This document shows positions 1 through 11,765 of a DNA stretch of 64,000 nt, piece by piece. Source of the stretch: Brasenia schreberi (taxonomy: Eukaryota; Streptophyta; Magnoliopsida; Nymphaeales; Cabombaceae); contig JAYKKT010000074.1 in the NCBI GenBank assembly GCA_036023115.1, forward strand, positions 6,831,501-6,895,500, in the 5' to 3' direction. The notes under the pieces were generated by a model. That model saw only the letters and a list, made by a program, of their open reading frames with translations, was not told the DNA's origin and searched no databases. Position 1 is the first letter of the stretch. Each line of letters starts with the position of its first letter. The translations under genes were made by a program, and so were the position numbers.

Positions 1-776
1 ACGATGTGGAACATTGAGGTGGACATAAATTACGAGTTATAGTGGTAAATAGTGAGCAATCAAAAACTTCTTTTAAAGAAAGAATTAAGTTGCTCGAATG
101 TTAGTGAATATGATTTGAGAGATACATCTGGAAAGACAACAGTTTTCTCAAAGTATATTTTTATCCACGTGGCCAGGAGAAATTACTGGAGTCACTGACG
201 AATACAAGTTGTAGGTAAAATATTTAGAGAGAAACTTAACTATGGAGATTGACATTTTACCATAAACTAGGACAGCAAAATGCATGTAGTTATTGAATTA
301 TTGTACTAACAGTCCGTTAACGCGTTGAGCCTTTTAGACAATTCCCTTGCAGCACTGAATCTGCAGCCTTAAATACTAATTGCTAGATCGGTTCAGAGAG
401 CAAGTTTCTACGGAGTGCTCAATCCAAATAGCAACTAACAAACAAACAGATCATTAAAACCAACAAAAAAACCCAAATCATATAAATCATGTCGTTGATA
501 TGATATTTTTATTTTCTACAAGCAGGACAAGTGAAATTTAGTATTATATTGATACTGCAATGCAAAAATTGAAAAGAACAGTGATCAACATTAAAAGGAG
601 ATAAAATGATATTGTTAAACATGTGACATACACACGCACGCCCGGACACTTCTACATGTCTAACATTACCGAAACAAGTCGGTCGCATATGTACTGTTAG
701 TTCCGCTGTATACAGTCGCTCATACACTTAATATCGCTTAAACCAACAGAAAAAGATGCCTATATGGAAAACAAAC
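1..776 (-). other. Probable intron 1 of the PTPMT-like gene, nothing else seen
   Basis: This AT-rich stretch lies downstream, in gene sense, of the only recognised PTPMT exon. That exon ends at a GT donor at 776-775. I read the minus strand for the next expected exon of the family (the segment leading to the catalytic Cys-X5-Arg loop) and did not find it. The remaining exons therefore probably lie left of the window, although loss of the rest of the gene is possible. Short open frames here resemble nothing I know. Confidence 0.4.
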
Positions 777-989
777 CTCATCGACCTCATCCCACCAATG
801 GAACTCTGCCTCGATCTTGTTCCTGAAAATGTTGTATAGAAGAGTCGGATAGAACAGAAAACGGGCAACTGCACCAATCAAGACAATTTTGGCACTTGAT
901 TGGCGAACCACGTGATTTGAAACGTCCAGTACAGGCTTGCGCTCATGTTGGTCCAGCATACGCTCCTCTTCGGATTCTTCCATGTACAT
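777..989 (-). CDS. PTPMT1-like phosphatidylglycerophosphate phosphatase, first coding exon only
   Basis: The exon encodes 71 residues from an ATG at 989. It contains an ARFLFYPTLLYN motif followed by RNKIEAEF and WWDEVDE, which match the conserved N-terminal block of plant PTPMT1/PTPMT2 proteins (dual-specificity-like phosphatases). In the family this enzyme removes phosphate from phosphatidylglycerophosphate to give phosphatidylglycerol, a step in mitochondrial and plastid lipid synthesis. The open frame runs on past WWDEVDE into unrelated sequence exactly at a GTTTGT donor, so the exon ends at 777 in phase 0. The catalytic P-loop would lie in later exons, which are not in this window. The gene is therefore partial here, cut by the left edge. 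An isolated pseudogene exon is an alternative, although this exon has no stop or frameshift. Confidence 0.72.
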
Positions 990-2222
990 GCCTCCAATTG
1001 AAACTTGACCACTTGTGGTACTTGCGGACCCTCAAAAGTTATGGCTTCCTTCATCATGAGTTGGAGTAGATGTCAAGTAAGACTTGACCATGAATAAAAT
1101 CTAAGAAAGCAAAACAATTGCAACCAGAACGGATTGCTAGAAGAACCCAACCAACGGATTATGGAAGGTTGTTCGGATAAATCCAGTTTCCAGGAAATAT
1201 TTGGAAAAATGGAAGTCAGAATTGGGTGTTTAGCTTGCAAAAGGAAAAGCTTACAGAAAACTGAAAATTCTAACCCTGATCATAATGGAACTTCCGAAAC
1301 CTTCTTTTTTAATGAAAAGTGAATACGAGGAGACATATTTTTGGTTCTTCACTCAAACAGGCCCTTGAAGGAAGAGGTATTTTATGGGATTGCAACTCCT
1401 TATACAATTCAACAACCTTGCTGATTTTCCAAAGGCTGCTGTAAGTAACTTTCATTGGGCGCGTGTTCGCAAGTGAGAAACAAAGAATGCCGGTGTATGT
1501 AGGTTAGGACATTGGAAACTACAGGTTTTACCCGTTAACATGCCTTAAGAAAAGAGAAACAAAGTAAAGAACTCCTAACTCATGCAAATGAAAATAGCGA
1601 ATGTATCTTCACATCACACACCATTCGAAGAAAAAAAGCAGCGTCTTCTTTGCTTTCTCGCCGTATTAATCATATCTTATTATCTCGTGTCCTAATTCTG
1701 ATCGTTTTCTCAACAGAAACTGCTAGAAACAAAATAGAACCAATTATTGAACCGTCAAAACTAATCCGATCAACACATTCGCAAGGCAAACATTTAAAGA
1801 ACCCCGACCATCGAGTTAACGCTGGATGGAGATGGATTCGGATAATCACGTCCACAAAATGGATTAGTCTAGTAGAAAATTACGTTCACAAAAAGGTTCT
1901 GGGAGCAAACCTAAAGCACACGACCTCTTAGATGTTGAGGTCATCATATTTGACACATCATTTGAGAGAAAGCAAACAACCACTTGAGTTGTGTTGCTGA
2001 CAAGCAACAGCAAAATCGTAGGGACGAAAAATCTTTAGAACACCAAAAACCGTTAGCGAACAAGATACAGATATCATAAGGAGAAAAACAAGGTAAATTG
2101 GCGCCCGTCAAGATGTTGAATTAAAAGAAAACTCGATATACTACCAAAAGATAAGAAAAACAACGTTTCTCGTATATAACAAATAGTGCAAATAGCAAGT
2201 TATACTTATTAAGGGGGAGGAG

Positions 2223-2226
<4 letters not shown>
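990..2226. other. 5' flank of the PTPMT-like gene, no gene recognised
   Basis: AT-rich sequence upstream of the PTPMT-like exon. Several open frames of 60-93 codons occur on both strands but show no domain, no matching frame elsewhere in the window and no plausible splice continuation. Part of it must be the promoter and 5' leader of the minus-strand gene. I could not pick a TATA element with confidence. Confidence 0.3.

Positions 2227-2287
<61 letters not shown>
2227..2287. repeat. Compound (TA)n(GA)n microsatellite
   Basis: About 17 TA units run directly into about 13 GA units. The same TA-then-GA arrangement recurs at 20789-20838 and in shorter form near 24410-24430 and 28950-28970, so it is a general feature of this genome. 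Confidence 0.95.
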
Positions 2288-2291
<4 letters not shown>

Positions 2292-2708
2292 TCAAAAAGG
2301 ATAGAAATAAATATTAGAAAACGAAAACGGTAAAATGTCCGTAATAGGATTTCCGATGTATGGAGAAAGGAAATTCTCAAGGAAAATTTCAATTCGTATG
2401 AGAAAACCAGCGTAGATAGCAAGCTACTCAATGATTTTGGAATCGGGGAGGGAGGGAGAGGTTGTGAACGCACCGGGTGGTTTCTGACTGAGAGGCAGAA
2501 TCTGCCTGAGACGAAGCGAAAGAAGACCGCTGGAAGATCGAAACTAGCATCGTCCGTCTTTCTTCCGCTTTTCTGCTGATCGAAGAAGGTGATGATGTGG
2601 AAAGACACTCCGCAATGTCTTCCCTGTGTCCACTGGAACAACAACTCCCAGAGCCCCACGCAGAGGAGTCCCCCCCTCTCTCTCACAGTCGATCAACTAC
2701 CTACCTTC
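2288..2708. other. Unassigned sequence next to the copia 3' LTR
   Basis: No gene recognised. A 132-codon minus-strand open frame is present but its serine/phenylalanine-rich translation resembles no family and looks like chance. The stretch ends where the 3' LTR of the neighbouring copia element begins. Confidence 0.3.
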
Positions 2709-3022
2709 TGTCGAGAAAAACGAAGTATCTTCTTTCTCCTAATCGGATTGCGGTGATTACCTTCTCTTGTTCGCCGGATTTCTGTGAAGCAGTGGATGTT
2801 AGATGATACGAGGTTCTCACGGAGGGTCTCGTACGTACGAAGATACACTCTTATAGTATTTTCGTGTAGGCAAGTGCTCCCCCTTCTTTGTGCTTATCTG
2901 CACAGTTTTTCGGAATGATCGTTACCGAAAATCCCGTTAGCCTTATTCTTAAGTAACGGACTGAATGATCAGTCCAACCGTTACTTGAGCAAAGAATGAC
3001 CACAATGCTGTAACATCTCTCA
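2709..3022 (-). repeat. 3' LTR of copia element 1
   Basis: This 314-bp block aligns along its length with 8187-8613 in the same orientation. The shared segments include the GATACGAGGTT block, the run GTAACGGACTG and the outer end CACAATG-TGTAACA. It is shorter than its partner because it lacks a segment near its inner end and the stretch around the putative TATA box. On the minus strand it begins TGAGAG, compared with TGCAGA in the 5' LTR. Confidence 0.85.
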
Positions 3023-3263
3023 CTTAACATTCGAGTTACGTGTATCGATATACTGGTTTTCCTCCTATTTTTTTTGGGTTTTTCCTAGTTATGTCGATTT
3101 CTGATTATTATTGCAATCATGTGGTTATTTTACTATACAACAAATCATCCGTTATATGGTTATTTACCTATACAACAATGTATATCCGTTGTATGGTTAT
3201 TTGCCTATACAACAATCAAACATATCTCAAACCCATGTTTCTAACATGTTTTGAGAAGAGTTC

Positions 3264-4663
3264 CTATATTATACTTTTTGTTAAGGAATTTGCCAACTTG
3301 TCTTTCGTTGGTACGTATGAGATGAATATTTTCTTTCTCATAACCATATCATGAATATAGTGGTATTTTACCATTATATGCTTGCTCTTTGAGCAATCTG
3401 CTCCACTCTTAATAAGAGTAATAACTGCATTATTATCACAATAGATAACCACTAGCTTATCTGTTATCTTCAACTTCAAATCTTGTATGAAACGGTTTAT
3501 CCAGACAATGCTTGTTGCAGCCATATAGCAAGCAACATACTCAGCTTACTGTGTATACAATGCTACACACCCTTATTTCCTACATGCCCAAAAAACAACA
3601 CCACCTCCAAATAAGAATATTTGTCCCGAGGTTGATTTGTTGTCATCTTTACTCACAGCAAAGTTAGCATATGAGTATCCTACCACTTTCAGTTTGTTTA
3701 CTTGAAAACACAGTTTCAAGTCCTTTATTCCTTTCAGATATCTTAGAATACTTTTCACAGCTACCCAATGTTCTAACCAGGATTACTTTGATATCTACTG
3801 ATAAGGCCAACAACGAAGCTGATATCAGGCCTTATACACAACATAGCATACATCAAGCTGCCAACAGCTTGTGTATAAGGAACATTAGGCTTATCGTTTC
3901 CTTCACTGGGACAATCAACCTTACTTAATTTAACTCCTTTTACAATAGGTGTATCTGCAGACTTACAGTCACCCATTTTGAACTTCTTGAAGATATAGTC
4001 AATATATCTCTCTTGACTCAGGCATAAGAGTATAGATCCTCTATCTCGAGAGATCTTTATACCTAGGATATAGGATGCTTCCCTCATATCCTTCATTTCG
4101 AACTTGGAGTTCAACCATGACTTAGTTTTGACAATCATCTCATTATCATTTACAGTCAACAATATGTCATTAACATACAATGATAAGATGACAAAGTGGC
4201 TCTCACTATTCCAAACATATACACAATGATCAAGTTTGTTAGCCACAAACCCAAGTTCTACAATGACATTTTGAAAAGTCAAATACCATTAGCGAGGTGA
4301 TTGTTTCAAGCCATATAGGGATTTTTTCAACCTATATACTTTATTTTCTTGGCCTTCAACCATAAATCCTTCGGACTGCTGCATGTATATGATTTCTTCT
4401 AAATCTCCATTTAGAAAAGATGTTTTTACATCTAACTGATGTAAATCCAAATCATAGTATACAGATATTGCTAGAATTATTTGTATGGATGCAAATTTCG
4501 CAACTGAGGAATATGTCTCAATATAATCTATCTCCTCTTTTTGCGAAAAACCCTTTGCAACCAACCTCGCTTTAAATTTGTCGATTATACCATCGACCTT
4601 ATATTTTTTTTTCAGAACCCATTTACAGCCTATAACTTTCCTTCCTTTTGGCAAATCAGCCAA
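3264..4663 (-). pseudogene. Copia reverse transcriptase and RNase H remnant
   Basis: Several broken frames cover the C-terminal half of copia pol. From the 5' side these are the RT start with WVLKKKYKVDG and FKARLVAKGF (about 4650-4550), the DVKTSFLNGDLEE block, LYGLKQSPR, the catalytic region at 4282-3773, the LKYLKG-type connection and the RNase H block with YCDNNAVI near 3450. The canonical YVDD catalytic box reads YVND in LSLYVNDILL. A stop separates 4289 from 4282, and further breaks lie at about 3773-3758 and 3573-3524. The enzyme cannot be functional. Confidence 0.9.
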
Positions 4664-5126
4664 TTCCTACACTTAGTTTTCTAAATGGATTCAATTTTCT
4701 CATCCATGGCTTTCTCCCAGTCTATTGCTTCCGATGAGTTCATTGCTTGCTGATAAGTCGAGTTATGAGTCAACTCATCCAAATCTACCGAATTATACAC
4801 TTCCTGTGCAAGATAAGTGTGATAATCCTTTAAGTAGGATGGAGTGGTTCTTAGCCTCTTATGTCCACTTAAAGTATTGGTAGTTTCAGAAAGATCTTCT
4901 ATAGGCTCAAAAGATTATAGGTCTAGATCTACCAAATCATCAACACATTCCTCATTATTCTTCAGGATGTCATTCTTAGTATCCTCTAAGAATTCAACGT
5001 CTTTGCTTTCAATGAGTCCGTGGTCCTTGTGATAAAATCGATATCCTTTTGAATCTTTTTGATATCCAATGAATATACATCTCAAGGACCTGTTGTCTAG
5101 CTTATCTCTAGATTGATCAAGGATCT

Positions 5127-6171
5127 TCACTGTGTAATAGATCCCCACCTCCTGAGATGACTTAGATTGAGTTTTCTTCCAAACCAGATCTCATATGGTG
5201 TAGTGAATAAAACTTTACACGGTACTTTGTTGAGTACGTGAACAACTATACTTATTGCTTCTCCCCAAAATACCCTTAGAAGAGAGATATCTATCAATAT
5301 TGACATTGTCATATTCAACAAGGTTATATTGTACCTCTCAGCTACACCATTTTGCTGAAGTGTCTTGAGCATTGTATTTTGTTTAGCAATACTAAAGTCT
5401 TTGCAAAATTCGAAGAATTCTGTCGAGGTATATTCACCTCCTCTTTCTGATCTTAAGACTTTGATCAAATTTCCTAATTGATTTTCCACTTTTTGCTTTA
5501 TATTCTTTAAATGCCTCAAGTGCCTCTGACTTATGTGTCAAGATATATATATATATAGAGTAGTCATTGATAAAGGTTATAAAATAACCCTTTCCTCGAT
5601 ACATCTTTACTCTAAAAGGTTCACATAAATCTGTGTGAATAATTTTTAGCAGGATTGTTATCCTTGTTGTTTCTTTAGGAAATACTTTTCTTGTCATTTT
5701 TCCTTGTATACAAGCTTTACACTTGTTGAAAGTCTTTTTCTCAAATCCAGACAATAAGTCAAAGTTGGATAATTTCCTCAACTTTTCTAAACTTATATGC
5801 CCTAGGCATTTATGCCACATATTCACATCAACAGTAAAGGCACTCTCAATATAAGTAGAAGATGGATGACTTTCATTATCTGATAACTTGAACAATCCTT
5901 GTTATACATCAAATTCTCCTCAGAACAAGATTCTCGCATGTTTGCCCACAGTCACCTTGTTAGGTATAAACCTAACTTCAAAAGGCTTATTGACTAAGGC
6001 AGGGACCGAGACCAGATTGCGCCTTATAGATAGCACAATCAACACATCGGTTAGTACAATTGGTTTGCCTTGTACAAATATTCGGAATGATCCAATACCC
6101 AGAACATCTGAGAAAGTATTGTTTCTCATATACACTCGATGTTCTCCAAGTTGATATTCCTTCAGGTCCAT
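5127..6171 (-). pseudogene. Copia integrase and protease-region remnant
   Basis: The frame 6171-5920 holds the segment that follows the aspartic protease in copia polyproteins (LTDVLIV...RNLVSVPALV). The frame 5895-5434 starts with the GAG-pre-integrase zinc-binding pattern (MWHKCLGHISLEKL, then CKACIQGKM) and enters the integrase core (HTDLCEPF). The frame 5519-5127 continues the core (LRSERGGEYTS, then QQNGVAERYN), so the catalytic neighbourhood is recognisable. At least two frame changes and stops interrupt the region. Confidence 0.88.
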
Positions 6172-6219
6172 TGCCCCTTCCTTGGTCTTCGAGATATGTC
6201 TTTTAGCTCTCGAGTCTAT

Positions 6220-7122
6220 TTACCAACCTGTAACTGGACGGTCTAAGTATAGGCATTCTGAAATCATGCAGATTATATCTTGCTTCTCCGATTGTCTGCA
6301 CTGTGGGTTGTTTTCTCCACCTTTCTTGTTGCGGCAGTTCCTTTTGTAGTGTCCTATTTTTCCATAGTTGAAACACTTTATTCTAGAAGCAGCTTCTTGT
6401 GATTTCTTAAAATTTTGATCATCTTTTTTGTTATTATTGCCAAATCTTTTATTTGACTTCTTTTTCTGGTTGGACTTGGAGATAGACGCTAATTCATCCT
6501 GCACCACTAGTAATTTCTCCTTTTTGTTTTTGAGCATATGTTTTTGCTCTATTGCTAGCTTTAGGGACAATTGAGAAATGTTGATTTCTGACCCTAGTCT
6601 TAGGACAGTGGTGACCATGTTCCATGATGGATGAAGACTGTTCAGTACGATTGATATCTACATTGGTTCGGGGATGACTGATTTTGCTACGACTAAGTCT
6701 CTAGCGATCACTAATATGTGATTTATATGCTCTACTATATTTTCTCCTTTTTTCATTATGAAGGAGTTGTATTTCTGTAGTAGCAACTGCACATGTAATT
6801 TTGCAGTTGTATTATACTTAGCTGTTAGTGAGTCAAACAACTCTTTCATGGTCTCATATTCTTCAAAGACCCTAATCAAATCATTCTCCATGTAGGTTAA
6901 CATGATTGTTCTTGCTATGGTATCATCCTTTAGAAATATTTTATACATTTCTAATTGCTGTTGACTTGCATCTGGCGGTGGAGGACGCACTGCTTCTTTT
7001 AAGACATACTCTACACCTTCTAGTGTTAGAGCCAGCGGAATTCTTCTCTTCAAAGTCTTGAAGTTCAGATCGTTTAATTTTTCTATTTTTGCCAGTTCGA
7101 ATACACATATCCTAGAACTCAT
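6220..7122 (-). pseudogene. Copia gag remnant with degenerate zinc knuckle
   Basis: The probable gag start is the ATG at 7122, preceding SSRICVFELAKIEKLND, the start of the UBN2-type copia gag. The matching start is seen in element 2 at 37903. The first part (7122-6658) is separated by a stop from the second (6618-6220). The second ends with a CCHC knuckle reading CFNYGKIGHYKRNC, in which the second cysteine is a tyrosine. Lysine-rich sequence precedes the knuckle, as usual for the nucleocapsid part. Confidence 0.85.
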
Positions 7123-7309
7123 TTTTAAGTGTTTGACAAAAATAACAATCAAGCGATCTAAAAGGAAACCAAAAAATAAAAGCATACATAGCAAGCGAGA
7201 TATTAAAGTGATGCAGAATATGAAGCATATAATATTTTGAAAAAATTTCTAAGGGGTTTTCTGCCTCTAAACCCCTAAAAAGGATACCAAGGGATAAATT
7301 TATAATTTT

Positions 7310-7650
7310 ATCTATTTGTCCTCTTTTGTAATTTTGTAAAATCATGAGTACAAACTTGTAAAATTACTATTTGGTATTCTTGTAATTTTTTCAAAAGAAC
7401 AGGGGTAAACTTGTCTTTTAGCAGAGTGGTAGAGTTGAAATTATTCAAACCGGGATGGATAAAATAGTAAAATGGTAACCCCGATATTTAGTAAATTTCA
7501 TAAATAGCCAAAGGGTAAAATTGACTTTTTGCTCTAAAAGGGCAAAATAATCTTTTTACCCAAAAATATCTGGACAAAAGTGTAATTTTGCCTAGTGGCA
7601 ACTGCGTAATATCCAAAATTGGATAGGGGTAGTTTTGTCTTTTAGCCACA
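7310..7650 (-). repeat. Iterated AAAATTAC/TTTTGTC motifs in the copia leader
   Basis: Between the primer binding site and gag, a short imperfect palindrome of the form GG(A/G)CAAAA..ATTTTGCC recurs. Instances lie near 7318, 7395, 7513, 7540, 7572 and 7628. The copy at 7572-7592 is the clearest. The leader of element 2 has the same motif in a perfect palindromic form at 38298-38317. The function is unknown; it could be an RNA dimerisation or packaging structure, or simply a decayed tandem repeat. Confidence 0.5.
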
Positions 7651-8173
7651 AACTCCGAGACGTTTTTTGGAAAATCGTAAGTGGTTTTGGAAAACCATTG
7701 GTTTTCCCGTCGCGATTTTCCGAAACTGTTGATTTCAAAATTTTTTTTTATACAAACACGCTTTAACAACATTTTATTACAGAGAGAGAGAGAGAGTCTC
7801 TGGAAAGATCAGAGAGAGGGAAAAAGAGAGTGCGAGAGGGAGTGGCTGGAGTAGGTCCTGCCCAGCGGGTTCCTTTGGCCGTTCGTCGGCTGTCGGCGTT
7901 CCTGGCGTCTTCTCCTGCCGGCCACTCAGCCTGCCGCCCTCTGGCTTTGGTCGACCTGTCGCTTCTGTTTTGCGGCTTGTCTCTGCCGGCCTACCTCTAG
8001 TTTTTGCCTTTGGGCTTTTGGCTGTGGCTGTTCGGCTTCGGCCGTTTGACCTTGGCCTTGTGACTTTTGTGCCTCTACCGACTGCCGCCTTCTCTCTGTG
8101 ATTTTTTTTTTTTGTTTTCCTGTTTCTTTTTTTTTTTTTTTTGATCCTCTTGCTCTCTTTTGCAGGGAACTTG

Positions 8174-8185
8174 GCCCTGATACCA
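8174..8185 (-). other. Copia primer binding site
   Basis: On the minus strand the sequence TGGTATCAGGGC starts two bases inside the end of the 5' LTR. It matches the TGGTATCAGAGC site, complementary to initiator tRNA-Met, that is usual for plant copia elements, with one difference. This fixes the inner edge of the 5' LTR at 8187. Confidence 0.85.
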
Positions 8186-8186
8186 A

Positions 8187-8613
8187 TGCAGAGAAAGAAC
8201 GAAGCACCTTCTTTCTCCTAATCAGATTCCGGTGATGACCTTCTCCTGTTCGCCGGATTTCTGTGATGACCTTCTTGCCGATGAGTAGGCAGCAGATGTT
8301 GGATGATACGAGGTTCCCACGCAGGGTCTCACAGTGACAAAGATACACTCTTCTGCTTTTTTTTCCCCAGTATTTTTCCATTGTTTTTCAAGTGTATGTA
8401 ATTCCAGCCTTTATAGGTAAGCACTCCCCCTTCATCGTGCTTATTCGCCTGCAGCTTCCCTCGTCTGGGAGCTTGTAATGGATGACCGTTACTGAAAATC
8501 ACGATAACGGTCGTCCGTTACCGATCTGGCCTTATCCTCAGGTAACGGACTGGATGGCCAGTCCAACCGTTACATAAGTCGAGAATGACCACAATGTTGT
8601 AACACCTTCTGCA
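8187..8613 (-). repeat. 5' LTR of copia element 1
   Basis: This 427-bp repeat begins TGCAGA and ends TCTGCA on the minus strand, so it has matching 6-bp inverted ends of the TG..CA type. A likely TATA element (CTATAAAGG) lies at about 8411-8420, which would be the element's promoter. The partner LTR at 2709-3022 has lost this segment. An open frame of 151 codons overlaps this LTR and the leader but is lysine/glutamine-rich low-complexity sequence and not a gene. Confidence 0.88.
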
Positions 8614-11600
8614 TTTCTTTTTTGCGAGGAAAACGACAAAATTTATTTAAAATGAGACGGATAAGGAATCGGATAACATAAAGAATGCCCGTTTGGACAG
8701 TTAGTTCGGAAGTGCGTCTATGGGCAAAGTTGGGTCTGGATATAGGTCCAAACTCATGTCTTGACTAACTCTAGACGAGCAAAGCTCCTTATCAAACATT
8801 GAGAGTGTCACCGGCCGCCTTCCGATCACCGGCGTCGTCCTTCGAGGGCTTTCGTCCTCTTATAGCGCGCACGCGCACACACACATGAAAACATCCGATT
8901 TAATGACAACAAAAATCCAATGCATGTCTGCCCAGACATGCATTCAAGAGAAAGATGACTCACGCATGACTGCTCTCTCTAAAAATTCTCTTTTTGTGTC
9001 ATGTTCTAACCGTTAGAATTACTCTAGCTCAGTCAAAACTTAAGATTGATGATAAAAGAGGATCAATGGAAAGTAAGGAAGAAAACTTAAAAAAAAAATC
9101 AAAATAAGTTTGTATTGATGAAAAAAATAAGTTACTTACGACACACTTATAACTCAAGAAAGAGACTCTTATCAAAATAAGACCCAAAACTAAATATTAG
9201 AGTTGGTGGAGTGTTCCCATACAAGAGTCTGATTACACGATCATTAAAAGTATTGATGATCGAAAGGTCACGTTTGGTGGTCTTTTATCGACTCAGATGA
9301 ACACATAATAAGGACTCAATCTTTTAGGAAACGACTCACAACACCAATTGAATCTTAATCAAAATCCAATTCAAACTAGAATGTAAAACCCAAAAACACT
9401 AAACACGTCGCTGGCATGTAAAGAGGCAACGAGTAATTAGTTTTCGCATGTGTAGCTTCAACGACCACTCAATGGTCCTCTTCTTCTTCCTAATGAACTT
9501 AGCTGTGGATCTAAATTTTCTTTTACGACCTGTTTGCATCGTGCAACTCCGTATTTTCTTTTTCTCATTTACAAAGAGAGGTTGAGTTCTAACACGCACA
9601 CATGCATTCCCCCTTCCCCCCCAACATATCGAACTCCCCACCTAAAGTGGAGGAATTAGAGAGCCCTGGATGCGTTCAACTCTGTGTTTTACCATCCTAA
9701 AATTTTGCCTTTATAGAGGAATTGGTATCAATCAGTTTTGAAACTCGCCACAAAAAAATGGAGTGGACTTCTTTTCAGTTTATGCTGAAATTCACAATTC
9801 ATAAAGTTTATGGCAAGATTCGGTTTTCCTGGAACCCAAAAACAGAACCGAACTAAGAACGAGCTGGTTCCCGTTCTAGTTTGAATCCTAAACTGTATGG
9901 AACTGAAAGAGGTAAAAATTTCGAATTAAAGAAAAGGCATATGAAACCGTCGATTCTGATTCTGAGAAAGTAAATTGGGAACCAAATTAGGTGATCTCCA
10001 ATTTCAGTTCCAGTCGGTTCTTGAACTAGTTTGGGTAGACTTGGAACTGTCGAACCTGTTCCAAACGGACCATATTCTTTAGATGGTTTTCCAGATCCGA
10101 GGTGAGGAGGATGCTACACTCGACTTGATGTAAATAGAACACCACCAAATGAGCTCCAATCATGGTGTGTCATGTAGCAGTATTGCTCTTGGTAGACCCG
10201 AGTTCTTAAATACACATGAGGTCCACAACCACTACACTCAAAGCTAACTCGCTAATGCAAGTATTCTACCTACACGACCATTCTAAGTTAGCGTTACTCC
10301 AAAGGCGACGATGAGGTGATATATATATAAATTGGATCATACCCATATGTAGCATGCTTACTCATACTCATCGTCGCTTTTCGGTGACATGAATATATTT
10401 AAAAATATTTAAGAGTTTTTATAAAAATAGAAGATAACTTTATTATACTAAAAAACAATTATCCTTCATGAGTTACCAACGTAACCGGTGATGGTTATGA
10501 TTCACTCTTTATATATATATGTATATATATACATATATATATATATAATATGTGCATGTGTGTATGCATATATATATTATGTATGTGTGTGTAGAGAGAG
10601 AGAGAGGGAGAGTTCATGGAGTCTTTGCTCTACTTCCCGGATACAATGTTTTCCTTGCGATACCAGTTTCAAGAACTTGTATGAGGCTGACTTAGGAAAC
10701 GATTGCGTAGTATCAAGGATGCAATAAAATATTGTTTCAATTGTTAAAAAGATTGGGTCTTCTCCGATAAATAGAGAAACTCGCTTCATTATATGGAAAT
10801 TAGCAATAAGGACAATTCAATCAAACATCTGTGGATACAGACACTGATTTATTAGTACAAAATGATGCATTGTGATATACGAGTTGTGAAAGATATTATA
10901 ATGCTACATGCCACGACACATTTTGTGTACACACGCACGCACGTGTGTGTTGCTTATGTGTAGGACCCTAGCAGCATACTTGTGCAAAGAGTAATAAACT
11001 GTGAGTGAGCACCATCAGCCTTGCCTATGAAGAAAGGGATGCCTTGTTTTAATTGATTAAAAACCATATGCTTATATTCTTCAAGTGCTTCTCTTAAAAC
11101 TAATATTTATTGACAGAAAGAATGCAACTTTATTGTTTTATTTGATGCTTAACATGTGATTCTGTGTCTCTAAAAGAACTGTTCAATCGAAAGCTACCTG
11201 ATTTCTCCTGTCACTGTGGGTGGATATGTACAGACACGGACTACATGGGTTGTGTTCGCAGCAGTTTCCTCATCGAGACAGCCACATAGGTGACAGAATA
11301 ACACGATCATGACCCCAAGTTCAGATAAACAACCCAAGTGCAGGTACATTAATGTTGCAAAGTCAAACTTCACTAACTTATTGATGCTTTGGGAGTCTTT
11401 GACAAAGCATTGAATATTTGCTAGCACCCTGCCCAGGGCTAATGGGAGGTTTGGCAGTCTATTATTCTGACGATGATGACGTAGAGAAGGAAATCCACAT
11501 TTCATCAGTGCTGAATGTGTGCGTGTGTGTGTGTGTGAGAGAGAGAGAGAGTCACGCAACTGTTCCTAAAAAGAAAGAGTTCAAGCCAAACAAACACAAA

Positions 11601-11765
11601 ATGCAATAAAAGGACAATGTCTAAACCATCCTGTTTTACAAATTTCTACAGCCAAATCTACCAACCTTCAAGAATTCAAGATTATTAAAAGCAGTAAGAT
11701 CCCTGTGACTCAGCGCACTATGGACAAACACAATAACACGAAATATCCATATTCATCTGTTTGTC
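8614..11765. other. Gene-free stretch between the copia element and the DUF761 gene
   Basis: No coding region recognised. About 9790-10080 has repeated GGTTC/GAACC words and looks like a decayed repeat of unknown class. An 18-bp inverted repeat lies at 10298-10385. TA- and GA-type microsatellites occur at 10510-10610 and 11520-11550. The last ~100 bp would be the 3' UTR of the minus-strand DUF761 gene. Confidence 0.4.
10298..10385. repeat. Short inverted repeat with TA-rich loop
   Basis: The arm ending AGGCGACGATGAG (about 10300-10316) pairs with CTCATCGTCGCTTTT (about 10366-10381), allowing one or two mismatches. About 50 bp of TA-rich sequence separates the arms. It may be the core of a degraded foldback element. 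I could not identify terminal repeats or a target duplication around it. Confidence 0.45.

Larger units (their letters stand above)
2709..8613 (-). mobile_element. Ty1-copia LTR retrotransposon, complete in layout but inactivated
   Basis: The element is about 5.9 kb and reads on the minus strand. Two diverged direct repeats (8187-8613 and 2709-3022) bound it. Inside the upstream repeat lies a primer binding site resembling the initiator-tRNA-Met site. Coding order is gag with zinc knuckle, a protease-region tail, GAG-pre-integrase and integrase, then reverse transcriptase and RNase H. Integrase before RT is diagnostic of copia. The frame is broken by stops and shifts into at least eight pieces, and the LTRs have diverged with several indels, so the insertion is old. 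The RT YVDD box reads YVND and the second knuckle cysteine is a tyrosine. I found no clear target-site duplication or polypurine tract. A second, deleted copy of the same lineage lies at 35311-39496. Confidence 0.92.

Noticed and set aside
2288..2686. 132-codon minus-strand frame
   Set aside because: No domain; overlaps simple-sequence DNA and adjoins the LTR.
7926..8381. 151-codon minus-strand frame rich in Lys and Gln
   Set aside because: Lies across the 5' LTR, primer binding site and leader of the copia element; low-complexity translation.
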